DNA of 64,000 nt from Candidatus Promineifilum breve (GCF_900066015.1 NZ_LN890655.1:3925164-3989163), one strand, 5' to 3'; counted from the first letter of the stretch, positions 47,301 through 55,532 are shown. The notes: generated by a model not told the origin, from the sequence alone. Numbers and translations are program-made.

Positions 47301-49169
47301 GAAACAGACAATAGCGGCTATTTCACGCTGGGCAATGCTGACGTCAATCCGGGGTTAGAGATTCCCGGCGGCGCGTTACAAAACGGGCCGGACGCCGTAG
47401 CCCTCTATGCCGGGCAGGCGGCCGACTTCCCGGCTGGCGCGGCCCTGACGATAGCCGGCTTGCGTGACGCGGTTGTCTACGGCGCGGCCGAAGAGCCGGA
47501 CGCCGGGTTGCTACCCTTGCTGGAGCCGGGCGAACCCCAGGTTGATGAAGACGGGCGCGGCACGTCCGAGACCGACGCCCTGCAACGCTGCCCTGACGGT
47601 GGCGGCGGCCCGCGTCGCACCACCGCCTATCGCGCCCATATGCCCACCCCTGGCGCGGCCAACCACTGCCCGGCCGACACCCCGCCGGCCGTGATAGAAG
47701 TTAGTCCGCCGGACGGGGCCACCGGCATCGCTCCTGGAGCGGCGATTACGATTCGTTTCAGCGAAGATGTCACCCCGACCGGCGCGTGGGCGGCCATTGC
47801 CTGTGCCGTCGGCGGGACACATGACACGGTAATTACCGGCGGGCTGCGCGAGTTCACATTGACTCCGACAACGCCCTTCACACCCGGCGAAACGTGCTCG
47901 GTCACCCTACAGGCCCAATACATCCACGATACGGACGCCAACGACCCGCCCGACACCCCGGCCGCCGATTACCATTGGTCGTTCCAGATCGCCAACCCAA
48001 CGGCCGAGGGCGTGCTCATCAACGAAATTGATGCCAACACATCCGGTACCGATCGGGCCGAGTTCGTCGAGCTATACGATGGCGGCGCAGGCCATACGTC
48101 GCTGGACGGGTTAGTCATCGTCCTATGGAACGGCAGCGACGATCGGGCTTATCGCGCGATCGATTTGGGCGGTTATGAAACCGACAACAGCGGCTATTTC
48201 ACGCTGGGCAACGCCGACATCGAGCCGGGATTGGTCATACCCGGCGGCGCGCTGCAAAACGGGCCGGACGCCGTAGCCCTCTATGCTGGGCAGGCGACTG
48301 ACTTTCCGGTGGGAGCAGCCCTGACGACGGCCGGACTGATCGATGCCGTGATCTATGGCCCAACCGATGCCCCCGATGCCGAACTGCTGCCCCTGTTGGA
48401 AACGGGCCAGCCGCAGGTCGATGAAAACGGCCGGGACGCGGCCCAGACCGACTCTCTACAACGTTGCCCCGACGGCGACGGCGGCCCGCGCCGCACCACC
48501 GCCTACCGTCCCGCCAATCCCACCCCCGGCGCGCCCAACGAATGCGCCGCGTCCGATACCCCGCCGGCCATCATCGCCGTCAGCCCGCCCGACGGCGCAA
48601 CCGGCGTGGCCCCCGACGCCGCCATCATAGTCACCTTCGACGAGGACGTCACCGTCGCCGCCGGCTGGCTAAGCCTGACCTGCGTCGCCACCGGCCCAGT
48701 AAGTCTCATCACCGGCGGCGGCCCGCGCGTCTACACCGTGACCCCCGCCGCTGCCCTGGCCCCCGGCGAGACCTGCCAGGCCCAGCTATCGGCCGTCGCC
48801 ATCCACGACAGCGACGCCGACGACCCGCCCGACACGCCCGCCGCCGGCGTGGCCTGGACATTCACCATCGCCCCAACGGTTGTGGCCCCGCCGCTGGCTT
48901 CCTTCACCGTCGCCGCCTCCCTCTGGCTGGGCCAGACGGCGCAATTCACCAACACCACCACCGGCGACGGCCCGCCGCGCTACGTCTGGGACTTCGGCGA
49001 CGGCAGCCCATTGTCCAACGCCACCCACCCCAGCCACCGCTACGCCGCCCCCGGCCGCTACACCGTCACGCTGACCGCCACTAACGACGGCGGCGGCTCC
49101 ACGGTCACAACCATCATTGAGGTGCTGCCGCGGTCGATCTATTTGCCATTCTCTGCCGGCAACCAGTGA
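41400..49169 (+). CDS. giant secreted protein: nine Ig-like (Big_5-type) domains alternating with eight lamin-tail domains, C-terminal PKD
   Basis: 2589 residues from a GTG with GGAGGTGG upstream; a signal peptide follows (LLVTLLGALVALAAL). The body is a head-to-tail series of about 292-residue units. Each has an Ig-like domain (PPDGATGV, VTFSEPV, DPPDT, WSF) and a lamin-tail domain that begins LINEIDA and contains FIELYDGG, NGPDAVAL and QRCPDGAGGPR. Lamin-tail domains start near 41880, 42747, 43624, 44500, 45378, 46257, 47137 and 48013. The last Ig-like domain is followed by a PKD domain (YVWDFGDGSPLSN). Each unit has two cysteine pairs, suggesting disulfides. No sortase or membrane anchor is evident. 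A structural surface or adhesion role is inferred. Confidence 0.88.
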   Translation: MGGSTGWGAGGRGVARLLVTLLGALVALAALGGAVRTAGLAAAPLDDEAPQLLQAYPPDGAQQVPWEAATDGSVTVTFSEPVTLTATALQLSCDRSLDHAFTAQGGPITFSFISDRPFLPGESCTSTMFGVGVSDHDLDDPPDLMVRDFRWSFHTKSAHILINEIDALTIGGSDDFIELYDDGQGATPLDGLTLVLYGGADASVYMAEELDGYGTDEAGYFVAGASGVAGRDFFLANDAVNDGPAAVAIYNAPASAFPHDAPVSTENLIDAVVYGPAGAELMALLDEGQVPLDEGSRGVAAADSSQRCPNGSGHPRQTADFIQNTPTAGEDNHCHYDAAPEVITTTPADGATDVALDALIDVEFSEPVDPSPTPLTINCSVTGPHSYSMTGHGTTYHFQADEPLAKGETCLVTVLAAQISDSDTEDPPDILEGIYNWQFQTEIPVAEGILINEIDADTPGVDAAEFIELYDGGVGNTSLDGLAVVLFNGNDDRSYLTVDLDGYSTDAGGYFVLGNAAVVVDGATLPDGALQNGPDAAALVAGSESDYPNGTPVTATVPIDAIIYSRPEDNDPGLQPLLLPDQPQVDENGRGEADAHSNQRCPNGAGGPRHTAAYKQNSPTPGAVNDCITDLPPEVDGMIPGRDATGVGIDTLITVEFSEPVAVKKKWLTLECDRSGAHTIRTSGGPTTYTVELADSLAHAEECTATIVADQVSDRDLDDPPDVMEHPKSWSFTTAAAPADFVLINEIDSDTPGSDAAEFIELYDGGVGHTALDGLSLVFFNGSTNLSYRAIDLDGATTDRDGYLLVGNAGLSPAIVFADGTLQNGPDAVALYAADAAQFPTDSPIRQSGLLDAIVYGDAAGVTPQLLALLHIGQLPVAEAGRGAADLHSLQRCPNGAGGQRKTASYLPNTPTPGEPSNCQTDDAPQVSTVTPPAGATGVSVYGGLTVVFSEPVTLSAGAVSLSCGTGGAREVTTAGGPQAFTFSPNTPLAYNDQCQARITAARVSDADSADPPDHLAQDYVWSFTTGSPPADTIVINEVDADTPGSDTAEFIELYDGGLGHTDLAGLVVVLFNGSDDRSYFAADLTSAATNGAGYLLLGNSGVAGSAVTLPTGSLQNGADAVALYAGRATDFPNGTVLHTRGLLDAVVYGTADPADAGLLALLLNGEAQIDEAGRGAADQFSSGRCPDGAGGQRRSGAFRQDLPTPGTPNGCIADSAPAVESVFPEDGAADVALDDSLAISFTEDVQTDSDWYVINCETSGTHPAETTGGPRQITLNPHTPFAPHETCAVKLFAAAIHDTDAVDPPDHPAADYEWSFTTAAAPVDFVLINEFDANTPGSDTLEFIELYDGGRGDTDLSGLVVVFWNGADHLSYRAIDLDGYRTDAEGYLLLGNTALPGVDVTFANGALQNGPDAVALLAGSAADFPSGSPLPADRVIDAVVYGPAASPDAALLELLDAGQPQIDEDARGTAETDSLQRCPDGAGGPRHTDGYRAHTATPGSANQCPSDAPPTVVAVTPPDGASGVQPDTKLTVSFSEDIAPVGSWFAISCAASGTHGAAITGGPREFTLTPDNAFGAGETCAVTLSGAAIHDADADDPPDTLAANYHWSFQVAAPVSEGVLINEIDANTPGSDTLEFIELYDGGAGHTDLSGLVVVFWNGGDDLSYWAIDLDGYQTDAAGLLVLGNAAVPGVDLPFANGALQNGPDAVALLAGNAADIPSGSPLPDASVIDAVVYGPAASPDAALLELLDAGQAQIDEDARGKAETDSLQRCPDGAGGPRHTDGYRANTATPGSANQCPNDTPPTVVAVTPLDGATGVASTSALSVHFSEDVAPVGKWFAIDCALSGTHTATAVGGPREFTLTPGVPFIGGETCAVTVLAATIHDADADDPPDTLAADYHWSFQIANPTAEGVLINEIDANTPGTDRAEFVELYDGGAGHTSLDGLVIVLWNGSDDRAYRAIDLGGYETDNSGYFTLGNADVNPGLEIPGGALQNGPDAVALYAGQAADFPAGAALTIAGLRDAVVYGAAEEPDAGLLPLLEPGEPQVDEDGRGTSETDALQRCPDGGGGPRRTTAYRAHMPTPGAANHCPADTPPAVIEVSPPDGATGIAPGAAITIRFSEDVTPTGAWAAIACAVGGTHDTVITGGLREFTLTPTTPFTPGETCSVTLQAQYIHDTDANDPPDTPAADYHWSFQIANPTAEGVLINEIDANTSGTDRAEFVELYDGGAGHTSLDGLVIVLWNGSDDRAYRAIDLGGYETDNSGYFTLGNADIEPGLVIPGGALQNGPDAVALYAGQATDFPVGAALTTAGLIDAVIYGPTDAPDAELLPLLETGQPQVDENGRDAAQTDSLQRCPDGDGGPRRTTAYRPANPTPGAPNECAASDTPPAIIAVSPPDGATGVAPDAAIIVTFDEDVTVAAGWLSLTCVATGPVSLITGGGPRVYTVTPAAALAPGETCQAQLSAVAIHDSDADDPPDTPAAGVAWTFTIAPTVVAPPLASFTVAASLWLGQTAQFTNTTTGDGPPRYVWDFGDGSPLSNATHPSHRYAAPGRYTVTLTATNDGGGSTVTTIIEVLPRSIYLPFSAGNQ
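45731..46720 (+). repeat. near-identical DNA between repeat units 5 and 6
   Basis: About 80 nt starting at 45731 recur 879 nt later at 46610 with a handful of changes, inside the lamin-tail repeat gene. 879 nt is exactly 293 codons, one repeat unit. Confidence 0.8.
47088..48180 (+). repeat. near-perfect duplication between repeat units 7 and 8
   Basis: About 214 nt beginning at 47088 recur at 47964, exactly 876 nt (292 codons) apart, with one visible base change. It turns NTPGTD into NTSGTD. Confidence 0.88.
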
Positions 49170-49312
49170 AATAATTACGAATTACGAATTACGAATTACG
49201 AATTACGGACAAATTTGCCCTCTCGGTTTGGAGGGAATGATAGAATTCCTGCCCAGAAGGAAGGACGCAACCACTTACTCGCTACCCGCCACCCGCCACC
49301 CGCCACTCGCCA
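49170..49312. repeat. AATTACG heptads and ACCCGCC heptads between convergent genes
   Basis: AATTACG is repeated about five times at 49175-49206, and ACCCGCC/ACTCGCC-like heptads lie at 49265-49315. The rest of the gap shows no reading frame. Confidence 0.75.
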
Positions 49313-49888
49313 CTACCCCCTATTCTCCTCCCACAGCGCCCGCCAAACCCCAAAGCAGCCCAACTGGGCGGCGCGGTGCTCCAACCGGCGTTGGTCGAGG
49401 CGAGCGCCCTGCACGCGGATGATGGAGGCGATGTCATCGAGATGCCGCGTTGAGCCACTGTCCATATAGGCGCGTAACTTGGCCGCCACGACACCTTCGG
49501 CGGTCACGTAGGCCGCGCGACGCATATTATCAAACGGCAAGTAGACCCGTTCGGCGATCATCGCCCGCAAGTCGAATTCATGGGGGACGTAGAAATCAAC
49601 TTTGATCGCGTAATGCAGGTGAATGACGTTGAAGAAACCGTTATCGGTGAGGGCCGATGCCACGGCCCTTTCGTCCACGTGATAGTGTGTCTCGCGCAGG
49701 CGACGGACGAAGAGGGACGCCGGGAAACCATCACCGCGCAACAGCACGTCCATATCCTGCGTGAAGCGCGGCTCACCATAGGCCACTACGGCTAGCCCAC
49801 CCCAGATGGCGTAGACGGCCCCGACCGCCTCCAGCACATCGATCACCCCACCAAAGGCTTGCGCCTGATCATAGCGCGGTGTACTCAT
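49313..49888 (-). CDS. nucleotidyltransferase-fold protein (AbiEii/DUF6036-like)
   Basis: 191 residues. IWGGLAVVAYGEPRFTQDMDV (about 28-48) matches the GG-x-A...D-x-D pattern of minimal nucleotidyltransferases, with Asp45 and Asp47 as metal ligands. DFYVPHEFD supplies a possible third acidic residue. The C-terminal half is helical. Such proteins include toxin-antitoxin nucleotidyltransferases and repair-like adenylyltransferases. The gene starts 3 nt after the helix-turn-helix gene's stop, as in toxin-antitoxin pairs. Its last codons abut repeat-like DNA. No activity can be stated. Confidence 0.75.
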   Translation of the reverse strand: MSTPRYDQAQAFGGVIDVLEAVGAVYAIWGGLAVVAYGEPRFTQDMDVLLRGDGFPASLFVRRLRETHYHVDERAVASALTDNGFFNVIHLHYAIKVDFYVPHEFDLRAMIAERVYLPFDNMRRAAYVTAEGVVAAKLRAYMDSGSTRHLDDIASIIRVQGARLDQRRLEHRAAQLGCFGVWRALWEENRG

Positions 49889-49891
49889 CGC

Positions 49892-50458
49892 CTAAACCCC
49901 ATAGACCAGCCGCCGCGCCTCCCGATCAATCTGTTCCTCCGGCCAATCGGGATGATCGCCGGCGACGATCAGGTGCTTTTGACGCCTGGCGAACTCGGCC
50001 GCCGCAAAGACTACCTCATTCTTTGCTGCGCTATCGTGGGCGCGAACTTGTATTAGCCATTCGTCGGCAACTTGATTGCCGGCCCAGGGTTGCCTATCCT
50101 CCATAGCCGGATAGTTGAGATAGAATCCTTCCAGCCCGGCACGGCGAGAATAGGCGATGCCAATACCGCCCCGACGCAGGGCGGCAACGTCGCGCAACAA
50201 CGCCTCCTGGGGCCGCTTGCCCCAGCACGCTGCGCCTACGTCAGCCGCAACCCGTTCTTGAATGTCTTCTCGCGTGTGTGGGCGGCCGTCGGCCAGCAGA
50301 TCGATGAGCGCCGCGCGACGAGCGGCCACCCCATCGTGGCTCATATGTCCGGCCATCGCCGCCAGACGCAGCCGCAGCTTAAACTCGGCCGTTGGCCGTG
50401 CCGCCTCCGCCCGCCATCGCTTCGCCACGTTGCTCTCTGTCCCAAGTAATTCATTCAT
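49892..50458 (-). CDS. predicted helix-turn-helix protein paired with a nucleotidyltransferase gene
   Basis: 188 residues from the ATG at 50458. The middle (about 45-120) reads as a winged helix: RRAALIDLLADGRPHTREDI, then a segment LLRDVAALRRGGIGIAYSRR like a recognition helix and wing, and GLEGFYLNYP. The C-terminus has HDSAAKNEVVFAAAEFARRQ. No named family is recognised with certainty. It lies 3 nt upstream of the nucleotidyltransferase gene on the same strand. The -10 TATGAT ends 7 nt before the ATG, so translation may be leaderless. ATGs at 50467 and 50470 overlap that -10 and are less likely. Confidence 0.65.
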   Translation of the reverse strand: MNELLGTESNVAKRWRAEAARPTAEFKLRLRLAAMAGHMSHDGVAARRAALIDLLADGRPHTREDIQERVAADVGAACWGKRPQEALLRDVAALRRGGIGIAYSRRAGLEGFYLNYPAMEDRQPWAGNQVADEWLIQVRAHDSAAKNEVVFAAAEFARRQKHLIVAGDHPDWPEEQIDREARRLVYGV

Positions 50459-50465
50459 TGCACCC

Positions 50466-50493
50466 ATCATACCAAACTCACACTCGAATACAA
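50466..50493 (-). promoter_or_regulatory. promoter of the helix-turn-helix/nucleotidyltransferase pair (leaderless)
   Basis: On the minus strand TTGTAT (50493-50488), 16-nt spacer, TATGAT (50471-50466), then 7 nt to the ATG at 50458. Confidence 0.45.
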
Positions 50494-50504
50494 GTTTACC
50501 CCCA

Positions 50505-50548
50505 ACGACTCGCCACTCGCTACCCGCCACCCGCCACTCACCACTCGA
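50505..50548. repeat. ACCCGCC/ACTCGCC heptads upstream of tgt
   Basis: About six degenerate heptads (ACTCGCC, ACTCGCT, ACCCGCC, ACCCGCC, ACTCACC). They match those at 49265-49315, so the helix-turn-helix/nucleotidyltransferase pair is flanked by the same repeat type. Confidence 0.65.
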
Positions 50549-50563
50549 ATTTCATAACTAGGC

Positions 50564-51730
<1,167 letters not shown>

Positions 51731-52540
51731 ATGTCTCTATTAGAAGCGATCATCATCGGCATTATTCAGGGCGCGACCGAGTTCCTGCCCATCTCCAGCG
51801 ACGGCCATCTGGTGCTCATCCCGGCCATCTTCGGCCTCAGCCAGCCCGACCTGGTGCTCATCGGCCTCGTCCATGCTGGGACGCTGGTCGCCATCCTCAG
51901 CTACTTCGCTCGCGACCTGTGGGCCATCGGCCGCGCCTGGCTGGCCGGCCTCGTTCGCCGCGACCCGTGGAGCGACCCGAACTCGCGCCTCGGCTGGTTC
52001 ATGCTCCTCGGTTCCATTCCGGCGGCCATCGTCGGCCTGGCCCTCAAGGATTTCTTCGAGCAGCAATTCCAGTCGCCGACCGTGGCCGCCGCCGGGCTGC
52101 TGGTGACGGCCGTCTTCCTGGTTGTCGGCGAGCGCTTGTTGCGCGGCACGAAGACCCTTGAGCGCCTGACGGCCGTCGATACCCTCATCATCGGCGCGTT
52201 CCAGGTGCTGGCCCTGTTGCCCGGCGTCTCCCGCAGCGGCTCGACCATCGCCGCCGGCCTGTGGCGCGGGCTGGATCGGCCGACGGCGGCCCGCTTCAGC
52301 TTCCTCGTCGGCCTGCCGGCCATCGCCGGGGTGAGTCTGCTGTCGATCATCGACATCTTCACCGCCCAGGGATCGCTGCCCAACGGCCACTATCTGGCCG
52401 CCTTCCTGGCCGCGGCCGTCGTCGGTTATCTGTGCATCGCCTTCCTGCTGTCGTGGGTCAAGCGCCACAGCCTCTACCCGTTCGCCATCTACTGCGCCGT
52501 TGTCGGGCTGCTCTATTTGCTGTTTACGCTGGTTCTGTAG
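51731..52540 (+). CDS. uppP: undecaprenyl-diphosphatase UppP/BacA
   Basis: 269 residues with about eight membrane helices. The enzyme recycles the undecaprenyl carrier for cell-wall and glycan synthesis. Active-site motifs are GATEFLPISSDGHL near residue 15 (usually ISSSGHL) and LPGVSRSGSTIAAGL near 162. The ATG is directly preceded by heptad repeats with no Shine-Dalgarno, so its translation may depend on the upstream tgt message. The 3' end overlaps the convergent kinase gene by 17 nt. Confidence 0.95.
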   Translation: MSLLEAIIIGIIQGATEFLPISSDGHLVLIPAIFGLSQPDLVLIGLVHAGTLVAILSYFARDLWAIGRAWLAGLVRRDPWSDPNSRLGWFMLLGSIPAAIVGLALKDFFEQQFQSPTVAAAGLLVTAVFLVVGERLLRGTKTLERLTAVDTLIIGAFQVLALLPGVSRSGSTIAAGLWRGLDRPTAARFSFLVGLPAIAGVSLLSIIDIFTAQGSLPNGHYLAAFLAAAVVGYLCIAFLLSWVKRHSLYPFAIYCAVVGLLYLLFTLVL

Positions 52541-53657
52541 CCGGCAACCAGACCGTCATCGTCGTGCCCACGCCTGGCGCGCTGTTGGCGATGATGCGCC
52601 CGCCGTGGGCCTCCACCAGCCGCCGGGCGATGGGCAGCCCCAGCCCCGCGCCACTGCCGCGCGTCCGCGCCCGGTCGCCGCGCCAAAAGCGGTCGAAGAT
52701 GAACGGCAAATCGGCCGGGTCAATGCCCGCCCCGCTGTCGCTCACGATGATCTCGACGCCGCTGGGGGCTTTCTGGGCGCTCAGCGTCACCCGGCCGCCG
52801 GCCGGCGTGTGGCGCAGCGCGTTGCCCACCAGATTCGACAGCGCCTGATCAAGCCGATCGGGATCGACCGTGACGGCCAGCGCGGCCCCGGCGTCGATCA
52901 CTTCCAGGGCGACGCCCGTGTCGGCCGCCGCCGGGGCGAAGCGGGCGGCCACGTCGGCCAACAGGTCGGCCGCCGGCAGCGCGCGCCGGTGCAGCGGCAA
53001 CTCCCCCGCCTCGGCCAGCGACAGCGTTTGCAATTCGTCCACCAGCCGGGCCAGCAGCCGCGTCTCATCGAGCATGGCGGCGATGTGGTCGTCGCTCGGC
53101 TGGTAGACGCCATCGAGCACGCCCTCCAGATTGCCCTGCAGGATGTGGAGCGGCGTGCGCAGTTCGTGGGCCACGTCGGCCGTCAGGTTGCGGCGCGTCT
53201 GTTCGGCCCGCTCCAGTTCGGCGGTCATGCGGTTGAAGCGCGCGGCCAGGCGGGCCATGTTGCCCCGGCCGCGCTCCGGCACGCGGGCCGACAGATCGCC
53301 GGCGGCCACGGCATCGGCCGCGGCCATCAGATCGGCCAATGGCGACCCTAGGCGGCTGAACGCAAACCCGCCCACCATTAAGATGCCGAAGAGAAAGGGC
53401 ACGGCCACACAGGCGGCGATCAGCGTCAATTCGGCCGTGCCGATGGAGCTGCCGGAAAAGCGCACGGCCAACATTATCAGCCCCACCAATAACAGGATAG
53501 CGGATAGGACGGCGAAAACGAACACCCCGGCGAAGCGGCGCATGAAGAAGCGGCGTCGCTTGTGCCAATCCTCGGCCGGCCACTCCGGCCCGTGGCCGTC
53601 AGGCGGGCCGTCGTGGGGCTGCCCGGTTGATCGGCGACGATGGTGATGCATCCACAT
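52524..53657 (-). CDS. membrane sensor histidine kinase (HAMP-HisKA-HATPase)
   Basis: 377 residues. A His/Arg/Pro-rich cytoplasmic N-terminus (MWMHHHRRRS, then HDGPPDGHGPEW) precedes two membrane helices at about 40-65 and 75-100, with almost no periplasmic loop. HAMP is at about 100-155. HisKA has phospho-His164 in DVAHELRTPL; the ATP-binding domain has NLVGNALRHTP, DSGAGI and GSGAGLGLPIARRLV. Its gene starts 5 nt after the response regulator stop. With so small an outside region it is likely to sense the membrane or an inside signal; the His-rich tail suggests possible metal sensing, unproven. Confidence 0.92.
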   Translation of the reverse strand: MWMHHHRRRSTGQPHDGPPDGHGPEWPAEDWHKRRRFFMRRFAGVFVFAVLSAILLLVGLIMLAVRFSGSSIGTAELTLIAACVAVPFLFGILMVGGFAFSRLGSPLADLMAAADAVAAGDLSARVPERGRGNMARLAARFNRMTAELERAEQTRRNLTADVAHELRTPLHILQGNLEGVLDGVYQPSDDHIAAMLDETRLLARLVDELQTLSLAEAGELPLHRRALPAADLLADVAARFAPAAADTGVALEVIDAGAALAVTVDPDRLDQALSNLVGNALRHTPAGGRVTLSAQKAPSGVEIIVSDSGAGIDPADLPFIFDRFWRGDRARTRGSGAGLGLPIARRLVEAHGGRIIANSAPGVGTTMTVWLPATEPA

Positions 53658-53662
53658 GATAC

Positions 53663-54349
53663 TTACTCCGACGCCACGAGGCGATAGCCCACGCCATAGA
53701 CCGTCTCGATGCGGGGCAGCGCCGTGGCATTGCGCTCCAGCTTGCGGCGCAGATTTTTGACGTGCGAATCGACGCTGCGGTCGACGCCGCCGAGGGTTGC
53801 GCCGTGGAGTTCATCCAGCAATTGCTCCCGGCTCAGCGTCTGCCCGGGATGCTGGGCCAGGGCGACCAGCAGTTTGAACTCGTTGGGCGTCAGGTGGACG
53901 GGTTGGCCGCCCAGGGTCACGGCGTAGGCCCTCGTATCGATGGTCAACTCGCCCACGCGCACCATGACCGCGCCTCCCGCCTCGCCCCGCGCCCGTCGCA
54001 GCGCGGCCCGCACCCGCGCCACCAACACCGCCGGCGAAAAGGGCTTGACGATGTAGTCGTCGGCTCCCAACTCCAGGCCGACGATCTGGTCGCTCTCCTC
54101 GGCCAGCGCGGTGAGCATGATGATGGGCACGGCCGACTCGGCCCGCAACCGGCGGCAGACCTCGCGGCCGTCCAGCCCCGGCAGCAGCACGTCGAGCAAC
54201 ACCAGGTCAGGCGCTTCGCGCCGCGCCGCCGCCAACCCACCCAGGCCGTCGTGGGCCACCAGCGTCCGGTAGCCGTACTTCTCCAGGTAGTCGCGGGCCA
54301 GCTTGGCGATCTTCGGCTCGTCTTCGATGATCAGAATGAGGGCGGACAT
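53663..54349 (-). CDS. OmpR-family response regulator
   Basis: 228 residues. The receiver domain has the acidic pair in IIEDEPKIA, phospho-acceptor Asp53 in LVLLDVLLPGLDG and the Lys in YIVKPFSP. The C-terminal winged helix (about 130-225) has LTPNEFKLLVALAQHPG and SVDSHVKNLRRKLE, with the wing GVGYRLVASE. It is the partner of the adjacent membrane kinase. It may control its own operon and the His-rich membrane protein gene upstream on the same strand. Confidence 0.95.
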   Translation of the reverse strand: MSALILIIEDEPKIAKLARDYLEKYGYRTLVAHDGLGGLAAARREAPDLVLLDVLLPGLDGREVCRRLRAESAVPIIMLTALAEESDQIVGLELGADDYIVKPFSPAVLVARVRAALRRARGEAGGAVMVRVGELTIDTRAYAVTLGGQPVHLTPNEFKLLVALAQHPGQTLSREQLLDELHGATLGGVDRSVDSHVKNLRRKLERNATALPRIETVYGVGYRLVASE

Positions 54350-54374
54350 GATGACACTATAACAGAAGATAGGA

Positions 54375-54422
54375 GATACGAGATACGAGTGAAGAAGGCG
54401 TTCTTCACTCGTATCTCGTATC
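54375..54422. repeat. perfect 22-bp inverted repeat with a 4-nt loop
   Basis: Arms 54375-54396 and 54401-54422, loop GGCG. The arms are themselves made of GAGATAC-like heptads. It lies between the His-rich membrane protein gene and the response regulator gene, both on the minus strand, so it could act as an attenuator or RNA-stabilising stem. Confidence 0.85.
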
Positions 54423-54428
54423 GTTTAT

Positions 54429-54857
54429 TTACAGATACTCTTCCGGCTTCTTTTCGGGGCCGACGCCACCCATTCCTGGCGGCCCGCCCGGCCGGTGCTG
54501 GTGCGGGCCGTGGCCCATCCCGTCGGGCCCGTGCCAACCGTGATGTGCCCAGTGACGGCGACGGCCGGCGTGGCCCATCAGCATGAAGATCAAAAAGGCA
54601 AAAAAGGCCAGGCCCAGCAGCCCAAAACCGATAAAGCCGCCCTCCATCGGGCCGATCCGGCCCTGGGTCCACGGGCCATACGCCGGCAGGGCGGGCGCGC
54701 CGGTCACGGCCGCGCCATCAGCGGCCGAAAAAGCCATGCCGCTCATGAACCCCTGTTCATAGGCCGAACGAACCATGCCGCGCGTGACGCTGATCGCGCC
54801 AAAAATGAGCAAAACCAACAGTACCAACCGACCCAGACGGAAACCTCTGTGAAACAT
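54429..54857 (-). CDS. small membrane protein with His/Gly/Pro-rich C-terminal tail
   Basis: 142 residues from an ATG with GGAGGT upstream. Two hydrophobic helices are seen (LVLLVLLIFGAI and FGLLGLAFFAFLIFML), with a polar loop between them. The last 40 residues are rich in His, Gly and Pro (HAGRRRHWAHHGWHG, GHGPHQHRPGGPP), a likely metal-binding tail. It is upstream of the response regulator and kinase genes on the same strand, so it may be the system's target or accessory sensor. The family is not recognised. Confidence 0.72.
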   Translation of the reverse strand: MFHRGFRLGRLVLLVLLIFGAISVTRGMVRSAYEQGFMSGMAFSAADGAAVTGAPALPAYGPWTQGRIGPMEGGFIGFGLLGLAFFAFLIFMLMGHAGRRRHWAHHGWHGPDGMGHGPHQHRPGGPPGMGGVGPEKKPEEYL

Positions 54858-55021
54858 ATCTACCTCCGTGAACATTTGAATGGCGATTGACGACCACGGG
54901 CACTGCCGTTGGTCGTTGCGGCCCGGCCATCGCATCGACTGTCTTGTCTGATGCATTCAATATAGCGAACAAATGTGTACGAATGATGGAGAAGCGGCGG
55001 AAGCATTGTGGAGCCTAACGA

Positions 55022-55050
55022 TTGACAACCGGCCCGCGACCCGGCAAAAT
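55022..55050 (+). promoter_or_regulatory. promoter candidate of the small membrane protein gene at 55119
   Basis: TTGACA (55022-55027), 17-nt spacer, weak -10 CAAAAT (55045-55050). The rest of the 260-nt divergent gap shows no gene. Confidence 0.35.
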
Positions 55051-55118
55051 TGCTCCTATCGCGTCCGCCACTGAGCGGCGCGAAATCAAACGATTCCACC
55101 ATTTAACGAGGTATTATC

Positions 55119-55532
55119 ATGGCTGCAACTAAAACCGCGCGTTCGCGCACCATCTGGATCTGGCTGCTCATCATCGCCGCCGTCCTCATCGCCATCAGCG
55201 ACCTGCTCGACGCCGCCCGCTTCATGGGCTGGCTGGACACGCCCATGTTCGACGAACTGGAATTCGTCTCGCCGGGTGTCTTCTGGCTGGGGGCGTTCAT
55301 GTCGCTCCTGCTGGCCGCCATCTGGTTTTTTACCGCCGTCAGGCTCTATAATTTTGACCCGCGGGGCTGGCTGTTCGTCGTCGCCATCGCCACCATCAAC
55401 CTTATATTCCTGGCCATGGCCTTGTTCAGCGGCAACACCTTCAGCGACATCATGTGGGGGGTGATCCTCAACGTGGCCGCCCTTGTCCTCGGTCTGCTGC
55501 CCAGCACCAAGGCGGCGTTTGGGCAGAAGTAA
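55119..55532 (+). CDS. small four-helix membrane protein of unknown function
   Basis: 137 residues with four hydrophobic helices: WIWLLIIAAVLIAIS, FWLGAFMSLLLAAIWFF, WLFVVAIATINLIFLAMAL and IMWGVILNVAALVLGLL. A GAGGT ribosome binding site lies ahead of the ATG. No family is recognised and there is no obvious operon partner. It is convergent with the large regulator gene across a repeat-filled gap. Confidence 0.7.
   Translation: MAATKTARSRTIWIWLLIIAAVLIAISDLLDAARFMGWLDTPMFDELEFVSPGVFWLGAFMSLLLAAIWFFTAVRLYNFDPRGWLFVVAIATINLIFLAMALFSGNTFSDIMWGVILNVAALVLGLLPSTKAAFGQK

Noticed and set aside
54962..54986. CGAACAAATGTGTACG as a third LexA box
   Set aside because: Only the left half-site matches; the right half (GTGT) has two mismatches to GTTC.
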